In this document: piece after piece, positions 48,786 through 59,705 of the stretch
Position numbering within the stretch: position 1 is the first letter of the stretch
Layout of the letters: the number at the start of each line of letters is the position of its first letter
Assembly: GCA_951799405.1 (NCBI GenBank)
Contig: OX637342.1
Coordinates: 6,716,658 to 6,780,657 of the forward strand
Length of the DNA stretch: 64,000 nucleotides
Source of the DNA: Agapetus fuscipes
Lineage: Eukaryota > Arthropoda > Insecta > Trichoptera > Glossosomatidae
Direction of reading: 5' to 3'
The notes under the pieces: model-generated
What the model was told of the DNA's origin: nothing
Databases searched by the model: none
Seen by the model: only the letters and a program-made list of their open reading frames with translations
Position numbers and translations under genes: made by a program

Positions 48786-50404
48786 GTAGAAGTAACGCTT
48801 CTGTGCGCTTAGAAAGCAACCACATCTCTTACTGTGGACATTTCCGTAAATGGTAAGGAATGCGGAGAAAATTCTGTGACTCATCTTGAAGGCTACTTAG
48901 GGCGACACAAGTAGCTAGCATTGTGATCATTCCTTATCTGCAGTATAAGAGTTAACACCTTTAACATACTTAAAAGAACAAGACTGAAATTAAATCAATC
49001 ACAGCCAGAAAACAAAATATGAATCAAATTTGCTGCCAATAATTTATTGAAAATTTAATAAAAATTGCGGTTATTTATTTTGCACATTTTTTTCAGTTTT
49101 GGGTCACATTCGGTTCGTACATAGAGTTGCTTTTGAACTGTACAGCTCAACGGCTTGGACACTAGTCTGGTTTCAGAGCATCTCGGTTTCTATTTGCAGG
49201 TGAGAATAAGGGTGGTTCTCGAAACATTGAGAACTGGCATATGCGAGATTTCACCAGAACATTCTACTAAGAAGATCCGAGTAAGCACTCACACAATTTC
49301 CAACAAATGAAAACATCAAATCATACAAGTAATTACATCTAGAAACTTCACAGATTCACACAGACACAAAACTACACCTTTGCAACACTATGTTACTCAT
49401 ACTAATGACTAAACACTGTGTCCACCAAGGTTTTAAATTGTTCTCCATTTCAACATCTGGGATCTAACCTCGTTATTTCCATAACAAAAAGAGGCTTGCA
49501 AGGATATGAAGAAGTAAAGGCAGATCTGCAGAAGCTCTAACTATCCTTACTGGAAATGATGACAAAGTAACAGCAGCGTTTTTAATTAAATTTGTATGTA
49601 GTCGTATATAATTAGCAATATTAATTGTGGTTTGCCATAGTTCTCGAAATTGTATAATGTGTCTTTCTTGTCGCGCTATGAGACATGAGTTTTGATGTGT
49701 TCCCACACGAGTATCGCCCTGAAAGACACACGTTATATTATGGTTAGTGGTATAATGGAATTTTCCCTCGTAATCAGTCACACGCGGCGGGTTTCACTTC
49801 TCTTTAATATGCGGCGTAGAGGTTTAACCTTCAACCGCCCCTAACTAGAAGGGCTCCATACATGTTATTGAATATCATCCCCTTTTGTTCGCATGTTCCA
49901 CATTTGCTAATAATAATAATTTCATTAGATTTTGAACAATATTTCAGAAAAAAAAGTTAAAATTTTAGCCTTCACGTAAATCTTTGAATTTTTTTTTAAG
50001 TGACATGAAACTACTCGTAGCATGGGTTTTTCAAATACATGTAATAAAATCTATTTTCTACGAAAGAAAACTCTAAAAATGTGTGACAATCTTGTAGTTC
50101 AGAAGTTTTTCATGAGCACTGCCTGCACTGCAATGAGTTGCGTTTTTACTGCCTCATAATTAGAATACTTACTATAAAAAAATACTTACTAATGCTGAAT
50201 CACTCAATCTATGATTTCTCAAATCAATGAAGCAGCTCTTATTCAGTTTTACCTTTAAGGTGCGATATGTAAGTATAATATATTTCCGTACTATTTTCAT
50301 ATGTAATTCGTATTTGATCTCATCCTAAATTACATTCGGTTCGTTTATTCCTTTGGTTTTCTCGGTTGCTGACTACAAGGAGTCTTTGGTTCCATCTGAA
50401 GCGA
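48786..50404. other. TSPN gene intron 1, unassigned part
   Basis: No domain is found in the 102-codon minus frame at 49473-49781. No repeat family recognised. Confidence 0.45.
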
Positions 50405-50580
50405 GAACCCCTCTTGAAGAAGTGCCCCAAGTAAAAACCATTACCTCAATACTCAGCCATTGCGTTTTACAAAGAATTAACAGAAACTAAAGTAATCCCT
50501 CTACTTTGCGTCTTAATCTTACATGCATTTTTGGTTACCATGGTTGAGTTATAACGTATCGTTTTATACTTGGTTCTCAG
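50405..50580 (+). repeat. Repeat D copy
   Basis: TGCCCCAAGTAAAAACC, CATTGCGTTTTACAAAG, CATGCATTTTTGGTTACC and TTTTATACTTGG define both outer ends. Lies in intron 1 of the TSPN gene. Confidence 0.7.
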
Positions 50581-51165
50581 GTTCATATCCGGCAGCTACG
50601 AGAACCTTCTGCGAATATTACCTTACCCAGTAAATTTTACAGGCAGTTCCCTGAACTCTGAATCTCATACGCTGTGTGGGCACATGTCTTGCATGTAGCT
50701 GCCTTATACAAACTATAAGTTTAATTAACTAAGTCGTACAAACAGTAAATAATACTAAAGATGTGTATTTTCAACAAAAGCTTAGATGAATTACTATTTA
50801 ACGAAAAATCTAACTGCAAGAGTCTCATAATTAAGCATTTTTTTTATTCAGGTTGAAGTGCATTCAATTGTGATTGTTTTACAAAATATTGACAAAAATC
50901 CTTGTAGTCTCCATCACTTCTCATTTTATATTTTATTTGTTGAGTGATATTTTTTTTGTTAGAATTACACTTCAAAAGCGCCCTCTGCAAGCTTGATTGT
51001 TAAAGTTGGCGTCTTTAATAGAACAATAAAATTTCTGGGTGTTTTTTTTCATCGTTCGAGTAGGTAAATTTCATTGAAAAAAAATGGGAGTTTGAACCCA
51101 GAGCCTTGCGATATTTAGTATAACGCGTTAGTTACAAGTCTCATCATCTGATTGGTCATGGGATG

Positions 51166-51207
51166 AATTTTAAATGTTTATATATTTTTGCAACTTAGAT
51201 TATAGAA
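51166..51207 (+). repeat. Family A element, 3' fragment
   Basis: Only the last 40 bp are recognisable (AATGTTTATATATTTTTGC, then AACTTAGATTATAG). Confidence 0.5.
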
Positions 51208-51551
51208 ATTTGAGGTGTCATTGGTTTGTTCGTTTAAAATTTAAATCATTTAACCATCGACAACACAACACGTTAACACTTTTAAAAAAAAATGTTTGTC
51301 CATTAATGTCTTTATCGAGTTTAAAAAAATCATCAACCTTAATCAAAAAAACTTGTTGCTCTAAGGGGTTCCTTATTCTTACAGCAGTTGAATAATTTCT
51401 GAATCTAAACTCTTGAGGTGATCTATTCATATAAAATTTTCTTGATTTTAACCCTCTCTTGATATAATTTATTAAATCTCTTGAAGTGTGTTTGCACATG
51501 AGAACAGCGTGGATCAAATTAACCTCAAATAGGGCTTCAGAGTCTTCTCAC

Positions 51552-51733
51552 CTGATAGCTATCTGATGCCAGTGGTAGTCCTTGAGCGTGGTGGGCAGAT
51601 GGATGACCTCGGAGCCGTTGGCGCCCGCGTGGACCAGCCTCGCTCCACCAGCCGACAGCTCCAGGGACAGGTAGGCGTCCTGCTGCCTCCTGGAGCGGAG
51701 ACTGAAGAGGGTACCCTGGCCGACACCTCCACT
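51552..51733 (-). CDS. TSPN/LamG-domain protein, internal exon (most 5' exon recognised)
   Basis: This exon encodes 60 residues plus two bases of a split codon. It begins SGGVGQGTLFSLRSRR and ends DYHWHQIAI. The minus strand reads an AG acceptor (CTCCAG) just before AGTGGAGG and a strong donor, CAG followed by GTGAGA, at the end. The pattern GTLFSL, then LSLEL, then a short HWHQIAIS beta strand is typical of the thrombospondin N-terminal / laminin-G-like fold found at the start of thrombospondins and several collagens, which are secreted and bind glycans or matrix. The exon is far more GC-rich than its surroundings. The partial codon AG joins the first C of the next exon to make Ser, so the phase agrees. 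Upstream exons (signal peptide, domain start) were not found and may lie outside the window. Confidence 0.85.
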
Positions 51734-52229
51734 CTGGAGACAATGGGAAATTGTAAAATGTAACAAATGTAGCTTAGAAGCTGTGTCGATATTGTCACCA
51801 TCATTTGAAGACACATGGTGAGGAAAGTAGGGGATGGTGAAATGGGATTCCTTCAAAAAAATGGGTAATGTTTTAGATCTTGAAGTACAATATCTGGGTT
51901 GATGTACAATATTGTCACCATCATTTGAGGGAACATGGTGAGGAAAATGGGGTGAAGGTGCATTTAAGAAACTCTTTAAAGGTTGTGGTTAACCCTAGCG
52001 AAATGGTGACTGAGTTACAGTTACAGATATAGACTAAGAAAGCGACGAGATAATGATGATGATAAAATTACTGATGAATGGATTTGAATTTTTTTTTAAA
52101 TCCTTGGATACGTTATGGAGGACAAGAAATAATACAACTACAGAAGACACGCAAAAATATCAAAATTGAAAAAAAAAAAAAAAAAAAAAAGATTTACCAT
52201 TTAAGTTATCTGTTTTTATTAAAATGATT
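51734..52229. other. Intron or flank upstream of the first recognised TSPN exon
   Basis: It contains a short tandem-like duplication (ATATTGTCACCATCATTTGA at 51789 and 51911, each followed by an ACATGGTGAGGAAA block). No upstream exon recognised. Confidence 0.5.
52169..52190 (+). repeat. Poly(A) run, 22 bases
   Basis: Uninterrupted A run shortly upstream of a family A copy. May be the tail of an unidentified retroposed sequence. Confidence 0.9.
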
Positions 52230-52476
52230 TTTTCTTGACTTATAGGTTGGTATGAGGCTGACCACCCATACTATAAAAAATGGTTCACTTTGCCAATGTC
52301 ACCCCTGTTTCAGGGAAGGTCGGCAAAAGTTGCAGTGCTTATGTTCATTTGAGGTTTAGATTACACACACATTACAGTACACATTCAGCGTTCGTAAGAG
52401 CGAACTTACACGCGTCTGTTTGTGGGCATGCATTTGATGAATAATAATATATCTAGATGCAACTTAGATTATTATT
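52230..52476 (+). repeat. Family A element, full length
   Basis: It starts TTTCTTGACTTATAGG and ends GCAACTTAGATTATTATTA. Confidence 0.9.
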
Positions 52477-53034
52477 ATCGGTGACAGAGACCCGAAATGG
52501 AATTTATTTTCAAGATGGACACCAATCTTTAAGAAAAGAAAACTGGAAACATAATATTGGTACTTTTTTCGAAAACATAAAAATTCAGGGTTATGTTTCA
52601 TTGTCAATCTAAAAATATTATTTTATCCGTATTTTTTTTAATGTAAAAATAATTCTTAGCTCTTACAAAATTATAATCCCGTCATATTCAATAATCGCAA
52701 AGCACACATGAGAGGTCTCACAATGCTCATGTGTTTTGTTTTCACGGCCGCTGGTCAAACATGGATTTAAGGCTTAATTATTATCAGGACATGCGAGAGT
52801 AGTCCATGGACCCTTCTCAGGGTAGGTCCTACAGCTAAGCTCGGGACGCGGCCCTTCTGGTTATTCATGGAAGGTTTTGAAGCGGACACGGTTTTGTGTT
52901 TCAAACAGTGACACTTGTAGTCCAAGGCTGATTGAGGCACGAGCCTAGGGCGACGAACCGTTCAAAGTTGTCAACTAACCTGTGTACATATAGAACACAT
53001 TCCTACTGCGTTGTCCCAAAAGAGGTCACATATG

Positions 53035-53290
53035 GCGTTTGTAATCTATCTATTTTCACTGGTAAAGGTGGTGGCATATCGTCAACTACTTTACTTGAAG
53101 TGAGGATTTCTGAGCTTCCGAGAGGGCTGGTTTTTACTTCTTGCGAAGGCTGGTTAAACTCTTGACGGTTTATTTATTTTGGGTTTGAAGTAGTCACCAC
53201 AACAGTAAATAATTTCTGAGACCTTTGGTAGGAATCGAACCCTAGCTATCTTAGAATATAGGCATTTAATCGCTGCACTTTTGACCGGAC
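53035..53290 (-). repeat. Family B SINE, diverged
   Basis: Body motifs (TACTTTACTTGAAGTG, CTTGCGAAGGCTG) and a tRNA-like head (B box on the minus strand GGGTTCGATTCC) are present. Confidence 0.75.
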
Positions 53291-53596
53291 ATTGATTCAC
53301 ATGAGTTCCTTCATCATGTTCAATCAAAAAAATTCTGATAAATCAAAATTGTTATATATATCAACGTATGTATAGGTTTACAAGAAAAATTGTGACAGTA
53401 GTGTGGTGTGGTTGGTTATAACGTCAATGGGTGGTTATATTAGCTTGAATTTTTTAATGATAATTTAAAGTAAATTGTCACAAATAAGAGAACAAAAAGA
53501 CTTTTCTGTCAAATAAAATAAACGAAAAAATCCTGCGGTATTTCATGGATACTACCTTCAATTCTAAACCATAAAATGTAAAATAACGGTTACTTT

Positions 53597-53855
53597 TTCC
53601 TTAATTTATAGGTTTGTATGAGGCTGACCACTCATACTGTAAAAAAATGGTTCAGTTTGCCAATGTCACCCCTGTGTCAGGGAAGGTCGGAAAAAGTTGT
53701 AGGGCTTATGTTCATTTGAGGTTTGGATTTTATTTGTAAGTACACATTCAGCATGTGTAAGCGCGAACTACACGTGTTGGTTTGTGGGTATGCATTTGTT
53801 AATTTTAAATTTATATATCTTTGCAACTTAGATTATAGATTATAGAGATTATAGA
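53597..53855 (+). repeat. Family A element, full length
   Basis: It starts TTCCTTAATTTATAGG and ends in an irregular ATTATAGATTATAGAG tail. Confidence 0.9.
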
Positions 53856-54354
53856 TTTGACACAAAAAAAAAACTGAAAAAAAATGGTTTTTGCCCGGGG
53901 ATCTCAAATGTTATGATACGTCCCTGGTGAAACCACATAACCATATTTATGTTTGTCTTGAAATGTCTCGTTGAATTTCCATGTTTATCCACATTACTTA
54001 TGTTATCCAGGACGTTTGCTTTTATGTCCAATATGGGACGTTTCGTGTACACAAATTGGATGCCAGTCAATTTGGGAAGATACGGTTTCTTGTGGACACA
54101 GCGAATGCGGGCTGAGCAAATTAGGGTTGACAATTGGTATTATTCGACGGTTAAGTCTCCTCAAATTGCGATTAACCATACTACATTTTACTACTCGAAT
54201 ATTGCATGTTTTAATCTTTTAGAAATATGAAGGAAATTCTTTGTTATTATGTTTTTTTTATTTCATGACTGAATGATGCGAGTATGAAATTTGGTAAAAA
54301 GCATAAATTTACATTCCTAGATTTATTTCCGAATAGGTCCTGAATCACCACATA

Positions 54355-55170
54355 AGAATCCTTCGGGGATAACGCATACAATAAGTTTAATCGTATGTGT
54401 AGCTTAGTTGCTTTTGTATTTTTGAAATGTATTCTATAAGTACGTAATTACTTTTTAAGTATACGTTAATAATAATGTTAGTACATATTTTTAATACATT
54501 CTTTACTTTTATTTTTGGTGCGAAGTTGATCGCTCATACTGTAAAATTGGTGGTATTCATCCCTATGATTAAACATTGCGAAAAATTAAAAAAGAATCCG
54601 AAAAAGTGATGTAAGATAAAACAGTATCCTTAGGTAGTCATACATTTTTCTTACATGATCGAAGGTACCTACTTTGCACAAGATTTTATCGTTTGAGTAC
54701 TTTTGTTTATTTCATATTTATTTTGTAAAGGAGCGAAAATACGTGCAGGGTTTCAGTTGATTTATTAAAAAATATGAAGAAACTTTTTCGCAAAACATTA
54801 GCCTTATATGGTCTTATGTAAATAAACCACATTCGATTTGAGCACCGTTTAAGATGCCCAGTGAAGTCTATCCAAAATAAAAGTATGCATCCTGAAAAAC
54901 TCATAATAACGTTATAAATATTTTTTTGAACTTGTATTTTGATTGCTGGGCTTATTTCGGCAGCGTAAGGCTGGTCCTCTTACGTGTAAAAATAAGTTCA
55001 TAGTTCGGCTTTGACTTCATTGGACCTTGATATAAACTGTAATTAAAAGAAGTTTTTGTCTGAATTATGTAATCATTTTAATAAAATAGGCTTTCACTTT
55101 GGCCACATGCGACCACATCAGAGACAACGCGGTAAAAAGTTGCATTATATTGAGAGCTTAGTTACAATTG
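54355..55170 (+). repeat. Scattered family B SINE fragments in unassigned DNA
   Basis: Tail pieces (CCTTCGGGGATAACGC...GTGTAGCTTAGTTGC) lie at 54359-54411. Body and tail pieces (CAGCGTAAGGCTGGTCC; CGCGGTAAAAAGTTGC) lie at 54960-55000 and 55098-55160. The intervening sequence is AT-rich and unassigned. Confidence 0.55.
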
Positions 55171-56112
55171 CATTGCATTTGCATGAAATTAATGTAATTG
55201 ATTTTCTCAGAGTACATCACATAAAAGCAATCACTTGCTCAGTCCTTTGAGCGACATTTTCCCATGCAATACATGTAGATTTGTCATGCAATTATGTTAA
55301 AGCAACTAGTGTTGACACACATACATGGCCGTTCCATTGTTAGTGATGGTAAGCCACTGTATTATGCAGAGGCCCAGCAAATGAATATTGATTCAAATTA
55401 GGGGATAGTGCAGTTGAATGGGCACATCCCTTATCCGCATATTATTCACCTTGCACGAGTAGATCTGATAGTATTCAGAAGTTCTGTCAGTTTGCAATGG
55501 TTGAATGAAAATCGTTAGCTGATTAAAACCTCAAAGGGTTGGTATGAAAATAAAATACAAAATAAATGTTTGGAACATTTATTTTTAGTTTTTAGAATTT
55601 GATTGTTCACGCAGTAAAAGCCCATTTTATTAAAATGATTAATTCATAAAAAAAAACAATTTTAATTATAATAATGAAATCAAAGCCGGACTATGAACTT
55701 TTAGGACAACCAGCGCTGGGACAGTTCGAATATGAAGATTCTGCTGTTAATTTTATAATAGCAGCTTATTTCTACAAATTATTGTGGCATTATTTTTGAT
55801 AGAGTAGCATTTTTTTTTGGACTTTTTTTTCACCAGTACGAGTGTTTATCAGCTGTGCGATTCTTGGAAACTGGATTTTCCTCAGTTATTTAAGTATCAA
55901 GAGTCTCAGTTGCTCTACTGTTTTTCTTTTCCATAAACTGTGAATGCATACAAACAATGAATATTTCGTGAATGCTTCTTGTTTTGTTATCTATCTCCAT
56001 CGTACTTGCTCACTTGCAATACAACTGTCCCTTTTCCTCACGATATTGAAAAATATAAATCAGGACCCGCCTTGAGTTAAAACCTTTGATAATAATAATA
56101 AAAATAACTGGG
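55171..56112. other. Unassigned AT-rich DNA
   Basis: No gene, RNA or repeat family recognised. Confidence 0.4.
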
Positions 56113-56175
56113 CAATTTTTATATAGCGCCGTTTAGTGGCACTAGCCACCCTAAGGGCGCTTTATGTACACATAA
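56113..56175 (+). repeat. Short LINE-associated repeat fragment
   Basis: GGCAATTTTTATATAGCGCC, GTTTAGTGGCACTAGCCACC. It is the same sequence, in opposite orientation, as the start of the LINE end at 1268-1321. Confidence 0.6.
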
Positions 56176-56662
56176 TGTATATTTCTTACACTTACATGGA
56201 TTACAGAAACTTACTGTAAATCTAAAAGACACGAGTTCAATTCACCAAAAGAGTGACTCCAGAATAAAGAATCCCGGGCTTATAAAACAATTTATTTCAA
56301 TTTAAAGATTGTCTAAATTCCGTAGACTTGCTCATTGACTGGCAGATGTAAGATAAAACGTAATCGAATGAAATAGTCTGAGAGAGTTCCATTTATCAAT
56401 CCAATTCACGGTCGCTTAATTCACTTGGATGGGTAAGCTCTGCGATAACTTTAAATTTTACTCGAAAATGGTTTACGTACACTGTACACCATTTTCCAGT
56501 AGTTTTTTTTTTACTTTTTTTGTCGTTAAATAAAAAATAGTTAAAAGCTTAACATCTTTACTATTATAAAATGCACTTTGTGATTACTACTCTGTTGAAT
56601 GATTGAATATTTTTTGTAGAGAACCTAATTATGTAGGTACTCGTAATAATAATAATATTAGG

Positions 56663-56880
56663 ATGATTTATTTGGTGAGCGCTGTTTTTGTGTGTATCAC
56701 ACCTCAAGAGCCCTCTGCGAGCTTGGTCGTCGCTGTAGAAAGCGCCAATTCTCAAGCAAGACCCAGTTGTTGTAAGGTTGGATGGACCTTTCAGTGACCG
56801 GTCTTTGGTAAAGGTTTATGAATTTTTCAACCCAGCGAAGAGCACATTCGAAATATAAATGGTATGGTATGTTTGTGCTT
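56663..56880 (-). repeat. Family C SINE lacking the tRNA head
   Basis: The reversed copy runs from ATTTATTTGGTGAGCGC to TTTTCAACCCAGCGAAGAGC and stops just before the B box. Confidence 0.8.
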
Positions 56881-57775
56881 GTTTTTATTACTGAATAGAC
56901 AATACACTTCTATTTATTTTTATATCAGCAACGTAGATGAAAGATCAACACAATACGTTTTTTTTCTGTAAGGAATTGATGGTTACCCTAAAAATTCCTT
57001 AACTAAGGATAAATTCTAAAAAAAAATCCAACGGAACTTCAATATGTACTCGTATAATAACGCAATTTTTATTCAATGCTACAAACATTACGTTAAGAAA
57101 AACCTTCTCATAGCTTTTATTTGCTAAGTCATGTTTTTTTTTTTAAATTACATTCAAAAGATTTCCGTGTGAGAAAAGACCGTAATTTCTATAAAGGTAA
57201 AAAGCAAAAAAAAAAACGTCATATCGCTGTGACTTTCATTTCGACTTTGCGCAAAACGGATATCTTTTGAAGAGTCATCTTCAAGGTGCGAAATATCTCA
57301 AAAAAACTCGGATGAAAATTGGTTTTTAAAGTGGGGGAAAGATTTCCTGCCAAGGCTCTTATTTCACGCTGAAATTCCCTCATAAAATTAATTATTAAAA
57401 GAATCCTTCTTTTTTTCTTCCATGCTTCATTTTTGATTGATAAAGCAATCTGCATTTTATGTTAATCACTGCTAATAAAAGTTTTTAATAAAAATGTTGG
57501 CGTAATTTAATATCGGAGAGAAGGTACCTACTATTAAAAAGTCTGTATCTATGTACAAAGGTAAAATATATCTGCTAGTATCTTATTCAGATCAGACTAA
57601 GTGGGAAAAAAGAGAAGAAACATATTACAAGGGCACGGTTATGATTTTACACAAAAAATGCTGATGCAGTGTAAATGAAACAAAGCCAACGCAACAGATA
57701 ACACAACACTACGCAGCTCATAGCCCTGTTGCGAAAGAATCAAGGCCTAAACCACCACATCATTATCACCTCTGC
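56881..57775. other. Unassigned AT-rich DNA
   Basis: A 78-codon minus frame (57219-57455), Lys-rich, matches nothing recognised. Confidence 0.4.
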
Positions 57776-57885
57776 GGCACCAAATTGAGTGTCTAGTTCC
57801 TCTAGGAGTAGAGTAGAGTCTACTCTACTAGAGTCTTTGAAATCTGGAGAGTCTTCCGCACAGGATTCTTTAAAATAATGTGAGA
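57776..57885 (+). repeat. Diverged half of the GGCACTA foldback MITE
   Basis: GCGGCACCAAATTGAGTGTC, a TAGAGTAGAGTCTACTCTAC internal palindrome and CCGCACAGGATTCTTTAAA. Confidence 0.55.
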
Positions 57886-58139
57886 CAAGTGTCCGCCAAA
57901 AAAAAAGTATTGGCTTTCAAAGGAGGTGATGCTTGAATTTTTTCAACTCTCATACTGATTTGTCTTAGATGTAGCTGACCATTTAATGAATTAATTTAAC
58001 AAATTTCGATTCATTACCTCCATACATTGACCAATGCTGGATGTTGGACGCTCACTGTCACATGCGTGCTACTCGCTCCACACCTCAAGAGTAACTGACC
58101 GGTTGGAACTAGCTTTCGTGTATAATGCAACAGTGGAGG

Positions 58140-58205
58140 GGGTAACCAACCAATAGCAAACCGCATCACTTCCGATTGGTGGGTCAGCCGACCAATCACA
58201 GGTCT
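58140..58205. promoter_or_regulatory. Cluster of CCAAT motifs
   Basis: Within about 60 bp: AACCAATAGC, CCGATTGGTG and GACCAATCAC; another GACCAATGC is at 58030. The segment is GC-richer than its flanks. CCAAT boxes bind NF-Y in animals. No gene start is recognisable beside it. Confidence 0.3.
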
Positions 58206-58517
58206 CACCACAAAAACTGCAGCAGTTCAAAAATATTAGTGGAAAGTGGAATATTTTCAATTTATAATAAATTGCACAGAATCTGTACTCGACTTTCTTG
58301 CAAAAATTTACCCACTGTATGACGTATGTAAAGCTAGAATCATCTACCAGCTTATGCCGTTTCAATAAAAATGTAATATATCAATAATAAATCAATTTTA
58401 TTCCACCGCGGTGTGTACCTGCATACTCGTACAATATGGATATAGGCATATAAATACTTAAATGAATATAAATATTTTGTTGATTTATTTGAAAAAGTAC
58501 CAATTACACAAGAAAGA

Positions 58518-58590
58518 TCCTCGACTCATAGGTTGGTATGAAGCTGACCTCAGTACTGTACTGTACTGTATCCTGCCACCGTTTCATTAG
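58518..58590 (+). repeat. Family A element, 5' fragment
   Basis: CCTCGACTCATAGGTTGG is followed by a GTACT repeat and then CACCGTTTCATTAG. The rest is absent. Confidence 0.6.
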
Positions 58591-59500
58591 GGGTGGCCGG
58601 TACCTCCGCAGATGCGCCTCCACTTTTTGCTGTCATCACCTTTTTCATACATACTCTTCTCTTATTCTCACTCTGCAGAATCCATTATTTCGCAATCTCA
58701 CCTATTTGGTCTAACCATTCTTTCCTCAGCCTTCCCCTTCTGCGCTTTCCTCTGACATTTCCTTTGTACACTTTCTTCGTTAGTTGTTCATCATCCTTTC
58801 TTTCAAGATGTCTGAACCATCTCATCGTACTTTTTTGTACTTTCATTCTCATATTCTCTTTTATACCACACTCGTTCATCACTCAAGCATTACGTACTCT
58901 ATCACTCAGTGTCTTTCCAGCCATTGCTCTCAGGTAAGCCATTTCAACCGTACTTACATACTTTACTCAGCTCACATTCATTAAGCCTCACTTCCACCAA
59001 CCAATATGCCATTGTGGACCGCCGATCTCATATTCTTCGTAAGTTTCCTATTTCTTGCAATTCTTCCAATCGTTTCCATTACACTTCTTCCTCTACTAGC
59101 GCGCTTTTCCAATTATTTCGTCAATTTCGCATTCGACTCAAATTTGCTTCCCAGATAATCAAATTCTTTCACGACCTCCATTCCTTGACTTATAGGTTGG
59201 TATGAGGCTGACCACCCATACTGTAAAAAATGGTTCACTTTGCCAATGTCACCCCTGTTTCAGGGAAGGTCGGCAAAAGTTGTGGGGCTTATGTTCATTT
59301 GAGGTTTGGATTTTATTTGTAAGTACACTTTCAGCATTTGTAAGCGCGAACTACACTTGTTGGTTTGTGGGCATACATCTGAGAGCTTTAAATGAATATA
59401 TCCTTGCAACTTAGATTATAGATTATAGATTATTATAGACCTCCACTCTTTTTTCATTCAGTCTTTATCTCAATTTTCTCGCATTTCTCAGTCCTCCCAA
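58590..59500 (-). pseudogene. RTE-like LINE C-terminal fragment, split by a family A insertion
   Basis: Minus-strand coding reads KRVEVVKEFDYLGSKFESN (across the insertion at 59182-59437), RKLTKNMRSAVHNGILV, then MRWFRHLERKDDEQLTKKVY, GNVRGKRRRGRLRKEWLDQI. This order is the thumb and C-terminus of RTE-like ORF2. In-frame stops and frameshifts show it is dead. Confidence 0.8.
59182..59437 (+). repeat. Family A element inserted in an RTE-like LINE, with 8-bp TSD
   Basis: The 256-bp copy is flanked by GACCTCCA at 59174-59181 and 59438-59445. Removing it restores a continuous LINE reading frame (KRVEVVKEFDYLG), so both element ends are defined: it starts TTCCTTGAC and ends GATTATTATA. Confidence 0.93.
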
Positions 59501-59705
59501 AGTGTAAAAAATAATTCACTTTGTCAATGTCACCCCTGTTTCAAGGAAGGTCGGCAAGAGTTGCAAGTTTTATGTTTAATTTGTAAGTACAAATTCAGCA
59601 TTCGTTAGCGCGAACTTACACATACCTGTTTGTGGGCATGCATTTCATATTAGTTTTGAATGTTTATATTTCATTGCAACTTATATTCTAGATTATTATA
59701 GATGG
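59500..59705 (+). repeat. Family A element, 5'-truncated
   Basis: It begins at GTGTAAAAAATAATTCAC and ends CAACTTATATTCTAG plus an ATTATAG tail, only about 60 bp after the copy at 59182. Confidence 0.85.

Noticed and set aside
49473..49781. 102-codon minus frame inside TSPN intron 1, considered as a missing exon
   Set aside because: No TSPN-like sequence and no suitable splice phase with the exons found; it also lies between recognised exons that already join in phase.
53849..54230. Overlapping frames of 83-94 codons on both strands
   Set aside because: Open on both strands with shared short words but no domain. Possibly an unrecognised repeat, not supported as a gene.
58593..59205. Plus-strand frames of 66-114 codons
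   Set aside because: They are antisense to a clear RTE-like LINE C-terminus on the minus strand.
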